Origin: a virus
Strand: one strand, 5' to 3'
Virus record (IMG/VR): IMGVR_UViG_3300017917_001573
Span: 1-64,000 of that record
DNA length: 64,000 bases
Made by a program: the position numbers and the translations under genes. Below the pieces are notes generated by a model. That model did no database searches and was not told the origin of the DNA. It saw only the letters and a list, made by a program, of their open reading frames with translations. Positions 32,801-44,200 of this stretch are shown piece by piece; the stretch's first letter is position 1; each line of letters opens with the position of its first letter.

Positions 32801-35550
32801 GTTTTTGGAATATTCCTCTTTCTGGTAGATTACATGTAGATATGGAAGTATATGGTAAAGCTAAAGGACACTATTATCCAGTATTTGATCATGCTAAATA
32901 TAGACGTTTAAAAAATAGAGCGCATATTGGTTCTTGGGGTATTGCTGGTACATTAGCCACACTAGACAATTTAACAATTGGTACTACTGTAAATATTAAA
33001 GCTGGACAAATTCTACCAGAAACTGTCCAACTACAAGAAAGTATTCAAAAGCTTTTAGAATTAGGTACACCACTCAGACAATACGTATATCAATACAATG
33101 GTGTTGGTGAATACAACAGGTGTATACTAAATCCTGTAAAAGGTCAATTGTGGAGAGACATTGATATTGCTACATATTTAGACAGAGATATTGTAAATGT
33201 TGGAGATGTTAATCAATTCAACAATTTCAATAGAGAATCTTCTATGTATCTAAAATTAAACAACAATATTAGATCAACTACAATCAAAGATAATTCTAGA
33301 TATAAACCATCTGAATTAAAAATTAATCCAGAAGATTTTACACAACGAGATATTTCATCTTATTATGTATCTATCAAAAGACAGCTACCTGATCAGTATG
33401 GACAAGTTCATTCTATTGATTATTGTTATACTGGACAAATGTGGTTTATTAATCAACAGTTATTTCAAAACCTAAACTCTATCACACCCAATACTACAAA
33501 ATCTGTAATATCTAATACTACAGAATATAACGATAGTGTATTTGGTGGAGATGTGTATATTACAAAATTTGCATCCATTCGCTCACATAGTTATTTTGTA
33601 GACAACAGAAAAGGTTTTGTAAATGATTCTGGACAAGGTGTATCTGTAAACTATTCTCAACTATCCAATGTTGGTTATCCTGCGTATTTCTTAGATACAG
33701 AATTTACAGGTTTTGTATCAGACAACAATGAGATTTCTGAATCACAAGCTGAGATATTTGAACAATATGCTACAGAACAACAAAACGATTTAGATTCTAC
33801 TACTAAAACAGGCGATAATGTACAAACATCAGGTTTGAGAAAGACATTCAAAAAAATGAAACTTGCTATTAAATCTATGCTTACGTCTTTAATTAATCCT
33901 GCTAGAGAAGTATTGGATTATTCTGAAACAGATCAATCTAACATTATTGGACAACAAGGTATTATGTATCTAGCGTCTATTGGTATTCCTACCTTTTATG
34001 TTGAGTCTGTTATCAATACGGAAATGAGACATTCTGGAGAAAATTATGATGAAGATTTTTATCCTCGTATTTCATCAGATGTACCAGATACATTCTTAGT
34101 ACGTAAACCATTGGACAAAGACAACACGTATTTATACAACAGAGATTTCTCAAATCAAAATGTAGACAATGTTGCATTTCCAATGTCTATAAACTATTCT
34201 CCAAGAGATAATAAAAAGTATTATGCTAACAGAGCTGTATGGTCACAAAAAGGTTCTATTGAAGAAACATTACATAATTATGCATTATTTAGAGTAAATG
34301 ATTACAAGGATTTCAATACTAAAATTACATCTATTGCAGGTGTCTCTGGTGGTAAAACAGTTGTAACATTCCCTAATAAAACACACATCTACAATGCATA
34401 TTCTACCATAGACTCTAATAACAATACCAAAGCTCTATACTTTGGTACAGGAGATTTGTTTGAAAATGGACAATCTTTAGTAGATTCTGTAACAGGATAT
34501 TCTGGTTCTCAAGTAAAACAGTTTCTTTCTTGTGAAGTGGGTTCTTTTTGGGTAGATAATATTAGAGGCGCAATCTTTTCTTTTACAGATACATTGTCTG
34601 AAATATCTTTGTCTAACAAAGAATGGTTTAGAAAATATTTACCTTTCCAAATCATTAAACATTTTCCTAATTGTAAAATAGACAATACCTATCACTACAA
34701 CAAAGTAGGTATGACTATTGGATATGACAATACATTCAATAGAGTTCTATTTACAAAACATGATTATATTCCTCTAATCAATGGTATTACATACAATGAA
34801 ACATCTCACCGTTTTTATGTAAATAATAAAGAAGTATTTTTAGAAGACACCAATTATTTTAGGAATGTATCATTCACTATTTCATACGATGCACATATGA
34901 AAGAATGGAGTTCATTCCATTCATACAAACCTTCTACATACTTACATAATCAAAACAAGTTTCTTAGTATACTAAATAACAGAACATACATTCATAACAT
35001 TCAAGATAAATCATATCAAATTGTATATGGTAAATTGGAACCCTTCATTGTTGAAACACCTATATTTAATGGTACAACAGATATGTTACAATATGTAGAA
35101 AGTTATACTACTGTATATGAAAAAACGCTAAAAGGTACTATACAAGTATTTGATAAGTTTTACAATAAAGCAATTGTACACAACAAATATCAAACAACAG
35201 GTTTATTAAATCTTGTATACAAAGATGAAACCAACGATGATTTAGCTATAACTCATCCTTTTAGACGTATAGACTCTACCGACATTTTGTATTCTAACAA
35301 AGACAATGTTTATACCTTTAATCATATTTGGAATATTTTGAAACAACAAAAAGAAGTATTTATTCCAAATACAAAAGATCTAATTATACGAGATTTGAAT
35401 TTAACTCAATCTGATTATAGTATAGATCAAGATCAAATGGATAGAATAAGAGGCAAAGAATGTTTTGTTAGACTTATACAAGACTATACAGACAAATATC
35501 AGTTGATTACTGTATTTAATACAAATCATTCTCAACCTTCCGTTTATTAA
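29827..35550 (+). CDS. Giant tail muzzle/stabilisation-like protein, 1907 aa
   Basis: Beta-rich throughout, with many Tyr, Asn, Thr and Ser and no membrane segment. The N-terminal region (TPTKGLNLDNITSQIVEGFY) has the form of phage tail-stabilisation proteins that wrap the tail tip. Several segments alternate as in beta-propeller or sandwich domains (IGTGVLMDNKCIVALVNPT). In crAss-like virions a protein of this kind forms the muzzle that closes the tail and holds cargo. It is followed after 14 bp by the cargo genes, matching that order. Specific fold not provable from sequence. Confidence 0.7.
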   Translation: MNDVNKHTISTPTKGLNLDNITSQIVEGFYSLMMNGINQSTEHKYAVSNESSTVKLTTFKPGYYVIGTGVLMDNKCIVALVNPTTNFSEIGYFDIQVKSDLEEQIKLNQTISVQKTAEYLEQNQTTYTPLVYSTKANQYGYSASDYYSNISITGDPQDTPPVKPTPSVVCNGLMFDINYPVRNMVVKRDLFKTYVFFTDGNMEPRYLVLRDIDTTPYVDNSQRVSVGQCEEQQYLNELDIQKINIFSNNRQPIVDALEIVEQGSIPVGSVQFAIRYTDKVGNPISQVYNITNPVYITKDSYSKSYNSIEGSPIQLFSSKAVRLAVRNLDTKYDYYQLMIIEQVNGAKNYFAQGPISTEQTSILYTGNEQIKQKISLDEFYQVRPNIQAADALTEVDDRLVLYNITETVEPNLQRVTNNVKLTWSAAALPTQIVSKSYKDGVFAANHKGYMGGEVYPFSFQYVYDDGSESSLYHIPGRKLQPSDLKEDLSVLDFPQSTSCDDTTYPYWKLYDTSTVKITKQWQDIKDGKINNLIQSGKDKFVSDGVVKLTTFFNDGYFEFSGNPTNGEYVTITFRDNDTKSDTDFDFVFVNTLPTGTFYKTNIDNTSSYYILYGVINVLIGATDAETFENFGKAVDLYNEIFSYDMPVPYRQGTYNTYTISGASVSFSFVKRSTNNGYFVRLGTGSTSIFNETTASSCQGLSNQQTYLSNLIDNATINFKTNTVDPANILNSIVSNQSFYTDYPISYDLYDSANNLAYTIYEFTGEFYVTTTYEVEYNTSVPSIALLLKYVECNPITAYEGDFQYWESTEYYPCDTEVWGELAGTPIRHHKFPERYTVPHFQNLLDISDKYGLNYTFLHPFAVKVDHSSVLQSIKDSVEQGIISKKDASRIVGYKLYRGNRVNDASVIAKGLLYDVWEHNKKLSADTSQKFFYQNYPFNDLHADPFILTNNAHMSSLSDSQSIDYIKNSSNWIRPLNDGEFNNRFTLLSPDTSFWNIPLSGRLHVDMEVYGKAKGHYYPVFDHAKYRRLKNRAHIGSWGIAGTLATLDNLTIGTTVNIKAGQILPETVQLQESIQKLLELGTPLRQYVYQYNGVGEYNRCILNPVKGQLWRDIDIATYLDRDIVNVGDVNQFNNFNRESSMYLKLNNNIRSTTIKDNSRYKPSELKINPEDFTQRDISSYYVSIKRQLPDQYGQVHSIDYCYTGQMWFINQQLFQNLNSITPNTTKSVISNTTEYNDSVFGGDVYITKFASIRSHSYFVDNRKGFVNDSGQGVSVNYSQLSNVGYPAYFLDTEFTGFVSDNNEISESQAEIFEQYATEQQNDLDSTTKTGDNVQTSGLRKTFKKMKLAIKSMLTSLINPAREVLDYSETDQSNIIGQQGIMYLASIGIPTFYVESVINTEMRHSGENYDEDFYPRISSDVPDTFLVRKPLDKDNTYLYNRDFSNQNVDNVAFPMSINYSPRDNKKYYANRAVWSQKGSIEETLHNYALFRVNDYKDFNTKITSIAGVSGGKTVVTFPNKTHIYNAYSTIDSNNNTKALYFGTGDLFENGQSLVDSVTGYSGSQVKQFLSCEVGSFWVDNIRGAIFSFTDTLSEISLSNKEWFRKYLPFQIIKHFPNCKIDNTYHYNKVGMTIGYDNTFNRVLFTKHDYIPLINGITYNETSHRFYVNNKEVFLEDTNYFRNVSFTISYDAHMKEWSSFHSYKPSTYLHNQNKFLSILNNRTYIHNIQDKSYQIVYGKLEPFIVETPIFNGTTDMLQYVESYTTVYEKTLKGTIQVFDKFYNKAIVHNKYQTTGLLNLVYKDETNDDLAITHPFRRIDSTDILYSNKDNVYTFNHIWNILKQQKEVFIPNTKDLIIRDLNLTQSDYSIDQDQMDRIRGKECFVRLIQDYTDKYQLITVFNTNHSQPSVY

Positions 35551-35564
35551 TAAATTAAACAACT

Positions 35565-38500
35565 ATGTTGATACCTAATAAAAATAAATCTAAATCCAGT
35601 GTTCCTCAAGAACAACGTCCTATAAGTAATGATTCAGACAAAGACATTACTCAAATGATGGATTTATGGAATGTTATATCAGAAGGACCTACTACGGGTC
35701 CTTCTTTTGATAATCTATCAAACACACTATCTAATACTACAAATACAATTAAATCTAAAGTAAATAAATTTGTCCAAACACCACAAGCAAAAAAACTTTC
35801 TGATTTAGGACATCTTTCTTTAGATATTGGAGCAGGTGTATTACCTATGTTGAATTCTTATATGGATTCTCAAAATGCAGTACAACAAGCAAATGATACT
35901 ATTCAATCAAATGTATTTGGTCAAGTATCCCCTAAGAAACGTTTTAATATGGATTTTGTAGGAGAGAATGATCCACTGTTTGCATTACATGCTAAAGATG
36001 GTGCATCTATTGGAACAAGTATGGATGGTAGTGTGCCAGTAAATGCAGAAGGTGGAGAACTATATTTGAAACCTTCTACTGGAGAAGTATTACCAATTGA
36101 AGGTAAATCACATGCTGAAGGTGGTGTTAACTTTAAAGCTGAAGATGGATCTTTTGTATTGTCTGATACTTTAAAAATATCTAAAGAAGACCTTGAAAAG
36201 TATGTAGGAATTAAAGTTAAAACAAAAGAATTTACTATTGCGGAAGTAGTTAAACGATTTCCACATCATTTTGATGTATCCAAAGAACAAGAAATGCTAG
36301 ACAATCAAGCATTAGATCCAATACAAAAAAATACTATTGGTTTTAATATGAAACAAAAGTTAGAAAAGCTTTCTAAACTTTTAGCATACCAACAAGAAAA
36401 GAATGGTAACAATGGTGAAGAAATGATGATGTATGGTGGTGAAGCAACATATGCAAAAGAAGGTGCTAGTATACAGGATTATCTTGTTAAAAAAGGTATT
36501 GATGGGTCTTACGAAAATAGAAAAAAATTATTTTCTTCTATTATACCAAATTATTCTGGTACAGCAGAACAAAATACACTATTATTATCTAAATTTGAAT
36601 CTGGAGAAATAAAAGTGGATTCTTCTAATAATATTATCGCAAAAAAAAATAACAATAATCTTTTTGGTACAGGTGATTATATGAAAGATGTAATTAAAAA
36701 TAATTCAAAATATAATCCAAATCCTACAACAACAGAAACAACTCGCTATAATTCAATATCTAAGTTTAATAAAACAACTCAGGATATAATAATGGAAGTT
36801 GCAAAAAGAAATAATGGAAAAGTTCTTATTACAGATAAAGGATCAAAACAAACTATTGCAGGAACAATAAAAAATGGTAAAATTGATCTTATTGCGTTTC
36901 CTGTTTTAACAGGACAACAAGATAAACCTGGTCAATATCCTGATGGATACACATTTAATGAGGCTTCTAAAAATAAAAATGTTAGAATTACACCAACGGG
37001 GGCATTTTCTGTAAATAAACAAGATATATATGGTGAAACAGGTTTTAATTTAAATGGTCTTATGGATGCGTATCATATAACTTATCCTGATGAGAAAAAA
37101 ATAAGAGAACCCAAATATAGTGATAATAATCCAAACAATAATAATATGAGTTGGGGCTGTGTTAATTGTAGAAAAAAAGATATTGACTTTTTATCTGCAA
37201 ATTTTAATACAAATGATTCAGCATATATTATTGATACACGACTTCCATATGAGGAAAATATAAATATAATAAATACAAATTTTCACGTAAAGAAAAAAGA
37301 AATGGGTGGTCAAAATAATATCATTGCTAAAAAAGGCTCTAAAAATAAATACCAAGAAGCACAATCTAATTTTACTGTACAAGATAAAGCAGAATTTAAT
37401 AAACAATTAGAAGAAGCTGTTAAAAGAGGTGATAAAACATTTAATTTTAAAGGTTTGTCATATGCTGCAAAACAAGATCCCAATTACAAGTCTGGTATGA
37501 TGAAAAACAGTAACGGATTAACATTGGGTGATAATTATACAGATGATGATGCTAAAGCGTATTATGGAAATCCTAATGCTACTCAATTTCCAGCTTCAAA
37601 TTTAAGATCTAAAAACTCTTCTGTTCAGACTACTAAAAATGCAGGTTATGCAACAGTAGATATGTCAAATCCAGATTATCAAATGGATTTTAGAAATAGA
37701 CATTCTGATGTATGGCAACAATTTAATATGGGTGATTGGAAAGCATCTGATTATATGGATCGTACTAAAGTAAAAGCTGTACAAGAAGCACTCAATAAAA
37801 AAGGATACAATATTAAAACCGATGGTTATTTTGGACAAGAAACATTTCAAGTACCTGGCACAATGGGTAATCTTGAGCCTCTTAATGCACTTCTTGATAT
37901 TGCAGAAAGTCCTTTTGTACCTAAAGAAACGATTACATCTAGTACACCTGATTCTAATCGTGCTAAACCAAAACCTAAACAAGATTTGTATAAAGCTAGA
38001 CTTAAAGCATCTGATTATTTAAATCTTATTGATGACCCATCTAGCACAAATTACCATCCTGTATACAACAATGATGAAGTTAACCCAAATTTGATTTCTT
38101 TAAGATCAGCAAAAAATGATATTGCATCTCAATTCAATACACTTGTTAATTCTAATACAGGAAATCCTTCTGTAGATAATTTAAGAAAAAATGCTGGTTT
38201 TGCAGAAGTAATGAAAGCTAATTCACAAATTGCAGAACAAGAAAACAATACTAACGCTGGAATACTAAATCAATTTGCTCAATACAACAATGGTATAAAA
38301 CAACAAAACATGCAATTGCAACAAGCAGCAAATCATCAATTTGTTACAGAAAACAATCAGGATTTAGCTGCTAGACTTGATGCAAAACGTAAAAAGTTTT
38401 TAGACTTTGCTGAAAATGCTAGAAAAGTAGACCAATACAATGCACAATTAAATTTACTACAAAAAACATTTGGTGATCATTTTAAAATTGTAAATACTCC

Positions 38501-38687
38501 AGATGGACCTGGTATAGAACGTAACGGAAAAATTGTTAACTTTGATGGATTAAATAATATCACTCAACTAATGCAATGGCAACAAGCATTACAAACAAAT
38601 CCATATTCAAAAACAGAAGATGCAGACAATGGAAAAACAACTAAGAAAAAAATGGGTGGTAAGAATACTAAAAAACGATTACTGTAA
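35565..38687 (+). CDS. Virion cargo protein with L,D-transpeptidase-like and peptidoglycan-binding domains, 1040 aa
   Basis: Residues about 135-205 have Gly-rich motifs of Bacteroidota phage virion proteins (HAKDGAS, AEGGELYL, SHAEGGVNFKAEDGSFVLSD). Residues 304-350 read IQDYLVKKGID and YSGTAEQNTLLLSKF, a repeat I associate with phage cell-wall proteins. Residues 476-535 resemble a YkuD domain: TPTG at 476-479, His504 and S-W-G-Cys532-V-N. Residues about 735-761 fit a peptidoglycan-binding domain (VQEALNKKGYNIKTDGYFG). The C-terminal third is helical and Gln-rich, ending in basic residues. It likely helps cargo cross the wall. The segment 355-584 is bounded by a direct repeat. It overlaps the next gene by one base. 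Confidence 0.72.
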   Translation: MLIPNKNKSKSSVPQEQRPISNDSDKDITQMMDLWNVISEGPTTGPSFDNLSNTLSNTTNTIKSKVNKFVQTPQAKKLSDLGHLSLDIGAGVLPMLNSYMDSQNAVQQANDTIQSNVFGQVSPKKRFNMDFVGENDPLFALHAKDGASIGTSMDGSVPVNAEGGELYLKPSTGEVLPIEGKSHAEGGVNFKAEDGSFVLSDTLKISKEDLEKYVGIKVKTKEFTIAEVVKRFPHHFDVSKEQEMLDNQALDPIQKNTIGFNMKQKLEKLSKLLAYQQEKNGNNGEEMMMYGGEATYAKEGASIQDYLVKKGIDGSYENRKKLFSSIIPNYSGTAEQNTLLLSKFESGEIKVDSSNNIIAKKNNNNLFGTGDYMKDVIKNNSKYNPNPTTTETTRYNSISKFNKTTQDIIMEVAKRNNGKVLITDKGSKQTIAGTIKNGKIDLIAFPVLTGQQDKPGQYPDGYTFNEASKNKNVRITPTGAFSVNKQDIYGETGFNLNGLMDAYHITYPDEKKIREPKYSDNNPNNNNMSWGCVNCRKKDIDFLSANFNTNDSAYIIDTRLPYEENINIINTNFHVKKKEMGGQNNIIAKKGSKNKYQEAQSNFTVQDKAEFNKQLEEAVKRGDKTFNFKGLSYAAKQDPNYKSGMMKNSNGLTLGDNYTDDDAKAYYGNPNATQFPASNLRSKNSSVQTTKNAGYATVDMSNPDYQMDFRNRHSDVWQQFNMGDWKASDYMDRTKVKAVQEALNKKGYNIKTDGYFGQETFQVPGTMGNLEPLNALLDIAESPFVPKETITSSTPDSNRAKPKPKQDLYKARLKASDYLNLIDDPSSTNYHPVYNNDEVNPNLISLRSAKNDIASQFNTLVNSNTGNPSVDNLRKNAGFAEVMKANSQIAEQENNTNAGILNQFAQYNNGIKQQNMQLQQAANHQFVTENNQDLAARLDAKRKKFLDFAENARKVDQYNAQLNLLQKTFGDHFKIVNTPDGPGIERNGKIVNFDGLNNITQLMQWQQALQTNPYSKTEDADNGKTTKKKMGGKNTKKRLL
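36627..37334 (+). repeat. In-frame direct repeats bounding the L,D-transpeptidase cassette
   Basis: A 21-nt sequence at 36627-36647 recurs at 37314-37334 with 18 identical positions; both copies encode NNIIAKK. The distance, 687 bp, is 229 codons exactly, so recombination between the copies would delete the L,D-transpeptidase-like domain and keep the frame. The inserted part is more Asn/Lys-rich than its flanks. Confidence 0.65.
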
Positions 38688-41290
38688 TGAATAGATTTTC
38701 TAAAATAGTAGATTCTCCAAAATGGGAAGCAGATGTTCCTATTGAAATGTTACAAAAGGCTCTTTTGTATAAAGAAGATTTGTTCAATAAAAATCAAAGT
38801 ATTGTTGCACAAACATTACAAGCATCTAAAAAAATTGGTGACAGTATTATCAATGATGAAGCTCGTGCTAAGTTTAATGAACAGTACTCTAAGATTAAAG
38901 ACAATATCAATTCTAAATATTCATCTGATGTAGATTTATCTGATATGAATGTACTAAGTACAATCACATCAGAATTTTCTCCATTGGTAGACAACCATGA
39001 ATTAACCAGCACTATTTCAAAAGAACTTACTATTAGAGATAGTATGAACCTAATGAACAAGTTTAAATTAGATAACGATGAACGATATAGTGCTGAACAT
39101 GAAAGAACATTTCAATTAGAACTTCAGCAATATAAACAAAGTCCTATGGGTGCTAATTTGAATCCTTCATACAGAACAGCCTATGATGCAGATGGTGAAA
39201 TACAAAAATTAATTGCGGCATACAAACCAGACCATGTAAAAACAACTAGAGTTAAACCAGGTGGTTATTTGTATGAAGAAGAAGATGCTTCTGTAAATCA
39301 AGAAAAATTATATAATTATATACAAGCAAATCTTTCTAATCAAGGAAAAGAAGAATTGTTATATAGAGGTTATGGTCAATATTTGGCTAACTATGCTATG
39401 AATCCAGATCCTTTAACTAAAAATTTATATAAAGCAGGTTTAGTAGAATCATATCAATTCCAAGTACAGTCTAAATTAAAAGCACTTGATGTAGACATGA
39501 CTTCTACAAAAGCATCATTGTTGATTCATAAAGATAACCCTGAGTTAATTTCAACACTTACACAAAAACTAAGTGAACAAGAAAATGATAAAAAAGAACT
39601 TACTAATAAATTAAACTTTACATCTAATCCTAATAACGTATCAGATAAAATGCTTTTGGGTTTAGCATCTGACACACATTTTTTGAATACCATTGGTGTA
39701 AAAGCTGCTACAAATGCACACATTGATAATTCCAAAGATATTAAAGTAGATGAAACATATTTTAAACAACGTACATTAAATTTAGAACAAGCTAAAGTAA
39801 ATGAGTCTATTAGGCAACATAATTACGAACACCAAGATCGTATGTTAGAACTACAAGCTAAATATGGTAATACAACAAGTCCATTTGGTGGTTCACAAGA
39901 TGGTGTTGTTATTGGAGATGGTCCAGTTAATCCTGATGAAGCTAGAACAGTGTATGGTCAAGTTGTTTCTAATATAGAGAATACATTTCAACAAGGTTTG
40001 CAACAAATTCAAACAGAATTCTTTGATGATTATCTAAATTCTATTATTACAAATGGTACAGATGCTCAACGTAAAGCTGTTATTAGTATGCTTCCTAAAG
40101 ATAGACAAAAAGCATTTGCTAGTAGATCAGCTAGATTAACAGCAGATGATGTATTTGCTTTAGAAAACAATGCTACGTTAGTATCAGAATTTAATAATAC
40201 CGTTACTAATTATATGAAGATGCCTCCAGAAAAACGTCCTAACTATGGTTGGATTAAAGATTGGAATAATAATCCTCAACGTATTGCATGGCAAACAGCA
40301 TATGACAAACACGCTAGACTACAAGAAAAACTGACAAAAGATTTTAACGATGATGTAACTATTGTAGATCCTAAAACAAACAAAAAACGTAAACTTACTA
40401 GTACGGAACAATTTAAATTAGCTAATTTAATGAAAGAAATTGAATCTGCTAATTATGGTGGTTTAACGGATTATGCAACATTGAGTAATTTAAAAGGTGA
40501 GCAAGAGCAACAAGATAAACTTTTGAAAAAAGGTATTTTTGCAAATAAAGCTGAATTAGAATATTATCTCGATATTGTACATAATACAATGGTTGGAGAA
40601 ACAACGGGGATTGGTTCTCAAATTGTAAATGCATTAGGTGGACCATTAAAAATGAGTCCGTTGTCTCCAGGAGGATCGGGAGGAGCCGAAGGATGGTTAA
40701 ATAGTGCATCCAAAAAATTAAAAAGTGCAGATTTAAATAACATTGGTCAACTACCTAGTATAACACTTAGATACAACAAAAAAAATGCTGGTGATGTACA
40801 ACGTAACACAAATCTTATTGCACACATAAACAAAGATCTTCAATCAAAAGGATTAACTTTGTTACCAGATGAAGCTGTAATTACAGCTTTTACTTACAAT
40901 AGTGTGACATATAGTCTTGGTTCAACAAGTACTACGGAAGATGGTGAAAAAACATATTCTCCTGCAATGAAAACTGTTCCTATTGATGGGTTTAAAATAC
41001 CTGGTGTTAGAGAAATACTTGCACAAGGTATGACAGAAATTGAAGCAAAAATTCCTAACTCTACTTCTGGTAGAATGATTTATGGTACAGGTAATCATAA
41101 TGTTTCTGCTACTACAACAAAAGAAGGACGAGTAAAAGTGAATATTGATGGAAAAGAATTTGCAGATTATCAATTGGCTGCTATTATGAAACTACAACCT
41201 AAATCTTGGGCGGATGTGGTAAACTTTTTCAATGCTATGCCTCCTGTAGAACAAGAACGATTTATTAATCAATTAAACACTCAACAATAA
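38687..41290 (+). CDS. Helical virion cargo protein, 867 aa
   Basis: Strongly helical and charged (MNRFSKIVDSPKWEADVPIE, KLSEQENDKKELTNKLN), with no Cys in the visible parts and no membrane segment. A Gly/Ser/Pro hinge, GGPLKMSPLSPGGSGG, lies near residue 650. The C-terminal 200 residues become beta-rich. The start shares a base with the previous stop. Gene order suggests a protein of the cargo or ejection apparatus. No enzymatic motif is recognised. Confidence 0.65.
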   Translation: MNRFSKIVDSPKWEADVPIEMLQKALLYKEDLFNKNQSIVAQTLQASKKIGDSIINDEARAKFNEQYSKIKDNINSKYSSDVDLSDMNVLSTITSEFSPLVDNHELTSTISKELTIRDSMNLMNKFKLDNDERYSAEHERTFQLELQQYKQSPMGANLNPSYRTAYDADGEIQKLIAAYKPDHVKTTRVKPGGYLYEEEDASVNQEKLYNYIQANLSNQGKEELLYRGYGQYLANYAMNPDPLTKNLYKAGLVESYQFQVQSKLKALDVDMTSTKASLLIHKDNPELISTLTQKLSEQENDKKELTNKLNFTSNPNNVSDKMLLGLASDTHFLNTIGVKAATNAHIDNSKDIKVDETYFKQRTLNLEQAKVNESIRQHNYEHQDRMLELQAKYGNTTSPFGGSQDGVVIGDGPVNPDEARTVYGQVVSNIENTFQQGLQQIQTEFFDDYLNSIITNGTDAQRKAVISMLPKDRQKAFASRSARLTADDVFALENNATLVSEFNNTVTNYMKMPPEKRPNYGWIKDWNNNPQRIAWQTAYDKHARLQEKLTKDFNDDVTIVDPKTNKKRKLTSTEQFKLANLMKEIESANYGGLTDYATLSNLKGEQEQQDKLLKKGIFANKAELEYYLDIVHNTMVGETTGIGSQIVNALGGPLKMSPLSPGGSGGAEGWLNSASKKLKSADLNNIGQLPSITLRYNKKNAGDVQRNTNLIAHINKDLQSKGLTLLPDEAVITAFTYNSVTYSLGSTSTTEDGEKTYSPAMKTVPIDGFKIPGVREILAQGMTEIEAKIPNSTSGRMIYGTGNHNVSATTTKEGRVKVNIDGKEFADYQLAAIMKLQPKSWADVVNFFNAMPPVEQERFINQLNTQQ

Positions 41291-41293
41291 AAT

Positions 41294-44200
41294 ATGCCTA
41301 CTACAACAGATATATCAAATATTATTACAGGTCAAAAACCTGTTTCTGTACAACTTGCAGAAATGCATTCTGATTTGTTAAACAATATCAGAGAAAATGT
41401 TATACCTATAACACCACAAGCATCAAGTAATTATGGATTAACACCAACTGCTGCACCACAACAAAAATCATTTGCAGAAGTTGCAGCAGAAGTATTCAGT
41501 AATCCTATTAGAAACAGTACATTCGTTGCACCATATGAATATGCTAAAAAATATGATGATAAACAATTGGGATTTAATGCTGCACGTTCTTTTGAAGACC
41601 AAGAAGATATGTATGCTGATAAATTGTATTCTAGTTTTGGTGGTGCATTGTTAGGTATTGGTAAAGGTGTTGCAAGTAGAGGTTTATCTATTATTCCTAA
41701 ATTTTTAAGTTCCGCAGGTGTAATAGGTGGTTTTACAGCAGACATTTTTAGTGGGAATTTATACAACGGAAAATTAAATTACACCACTGATAACTTCTTT
41801 TTACATCTAATGGATGGTATAGATGAAGGATTAAGAGAAGTAATGCCTATATATGCAGACAAAGACTATTTTGAAGGTGGTTTACTTTCTAAAATGGGTA
41901 CTATGAAATTTTGGGCAGATGACTTCTTTGATGGTGTAGCATTTGCTGTTTCTTCTTATGGTAACGTTGGTTTGCTAAATGCGGCAGGTAAACTTGGTAG
42001 ATTAGGTAAACTTGGAAAAGCGGCAATGGCAGTAGAGGAAGGTGTTGATGCTTTATCAGATGCTGAACGTTTTGTACAAGGTAGTGAAACTATTAGAGAA
42101 GCTGCTACCTTGTCTGCTAAAGAAATGATGCAAGGTTTTACAAAAAACTACAAAGGTTTAGACATTAATTTTCTAGCATCAGATGCTGCAAAAGCTACTT
42201 TAAAAAACTGGGCTAAATCTGGTGGTTATGCTACATTTAATACTGTAACTGAAGCTGGAGCTGAAGCTAGAGACTTTAAAAAGCAATACAAACAACAATT
42301 AATTAACGAAGGTTTTTCTGAATCAGAAGCAAATGATATTGCATCAGAAAAAGCACTTAATGTATTCAACGGTAATATCATTGCTTTACTAGGCTCTAAC
42401 ATTATTGAGGTTAGAACAATGTTTCCATCTTTGTTTGGTACTACTGAAAATGCATTAGCAACAGCTAAACGAGCAATTGTTAATGGTGAAAAAGTAGCTA
42501 CACAAAGTTTGGCTAAAACAATGCTAAAAGGTATTGGGTTGAATATTGCAGCAGAAGGCATGTATGAAGAAAACATTCAAACGTCTATACAACAATTTGA
42601 GAAATCTTCTTCCCCTGACAATACTTCATTTATGGATATGGCTACCAATTCTATAGCCACTATGCTAAATAACATTGGTTATTTTGGATCAGCTCTAACA
42701 GGTTCATACAAAGACATGTCTGCTGATCAAAAAGAAGCAGTTGACTCAATTGTATTAGGTGCATTGATTGGTGGTTCTATGGGATCAAAAGGTTCTTATA
42801 GTGAACATAAATTATTAGAAAATCAAATCAAAACATTTGGTTCTCAATATGAAGGTTTAAAAAATAAACAAGCTGAAATCTTTTCTGTACTAGGAGAAGA
42901 CTTGAAGAATATATACAAAAAACAAGTTGTTCAAAATCCAGATGGAACTACTACCGAAACATATCATGATGAGAATGGTAAATTAGTATTTGATGAAGAC
43001 AAAATTGCAAAACTAGCATTCCTTAATATTGAAAATCAGAAGTTGGTAAATGAATACTTGTATCGCATTACAAACAATGATAAAAAAGGTGCTGATATAT
43101 TGTTAGATCAACTACATGCTAGATATGCATTTCAAACATTAACAAATCCTATTTGGGATGGGGATGCAGATTTAGCATTGAAACATATGGAGAATTCATT
43201 GGATTCATTTGAAGACAAATCAAATCCATTGCTTGCTACATGGCAATCTAATAAAGAACGTATTAAAGAGTATACAGAAATCTTTAAATCCATACAACAA
43301 GAACAACTCAATAAAAAGATTGATAATGTTGCAGACTTTCAATTTGCTAAGTTTGCTTTAGCATCTATGTTTTATGAAAAAACTAAACAATCTACATTAT
43401 CAAGACAAGCAAATGAGTATAGAGAAGAACGTGCTGCATTAGATAACAAGTTTAAAGAACCTAAAGAGATTATTGATGAAAATGGTAAGATTGTAGATAA
43501 TCCTAACTATATAACTCCTACACAAGAGGAATCTTCAAAAATGTCTTATTTAAAAAATCAATTGTCTACAATTCAATCTCTTGTAGATAGTTCAGAAAAG
43601 ACTATAAACATGTTCAGAAGTGATTCTGAAAGAAAAGTTTTTTACAAAAGAATTTTCGAGAGACAATCTGAAATCAATGACTTATTTGACCAAAGCGATA
43701 AAGTAGATGAAGAGTTAAAAGAACTTGAAAAAGAGGTTAAAACAAAACAACAAGAACTCTCTGATTTAGAAAACAAAGAAGAACTTACTCCAGAAGAAGA
43801 AACTAAATTAAAAGAACTACAAGACGAAGTACAAAAACTATCTGATGATTATCAAAACAAATATGAATCACATGCTGCATTTGTTGCAGATTTTGAATCA
43901 AAACATAGATTTGAAGGTGATATGTGGTTGGTTAAAAACTTTGATATAAAGAAAGGTGATTATCGTTCTTTTTCTGAACAACTAAAAGATATTGATAATA
44001 CACCATTACAATACAAACCTTATCTTGAAGCATATCAAGATATGAAGTTGTCTGTAGAATTTCACAAGATTGTAAATGACTATTTGGAAAAAGCTAATAT
44101 TTCTGTATCTGAATTAATTTCTACTGTTAATAATTTTATTCAAAATAAAAAAGACATTAGTGAAGAAGATTTAGCTTTACTTGATTCTTTGTATCAGATG

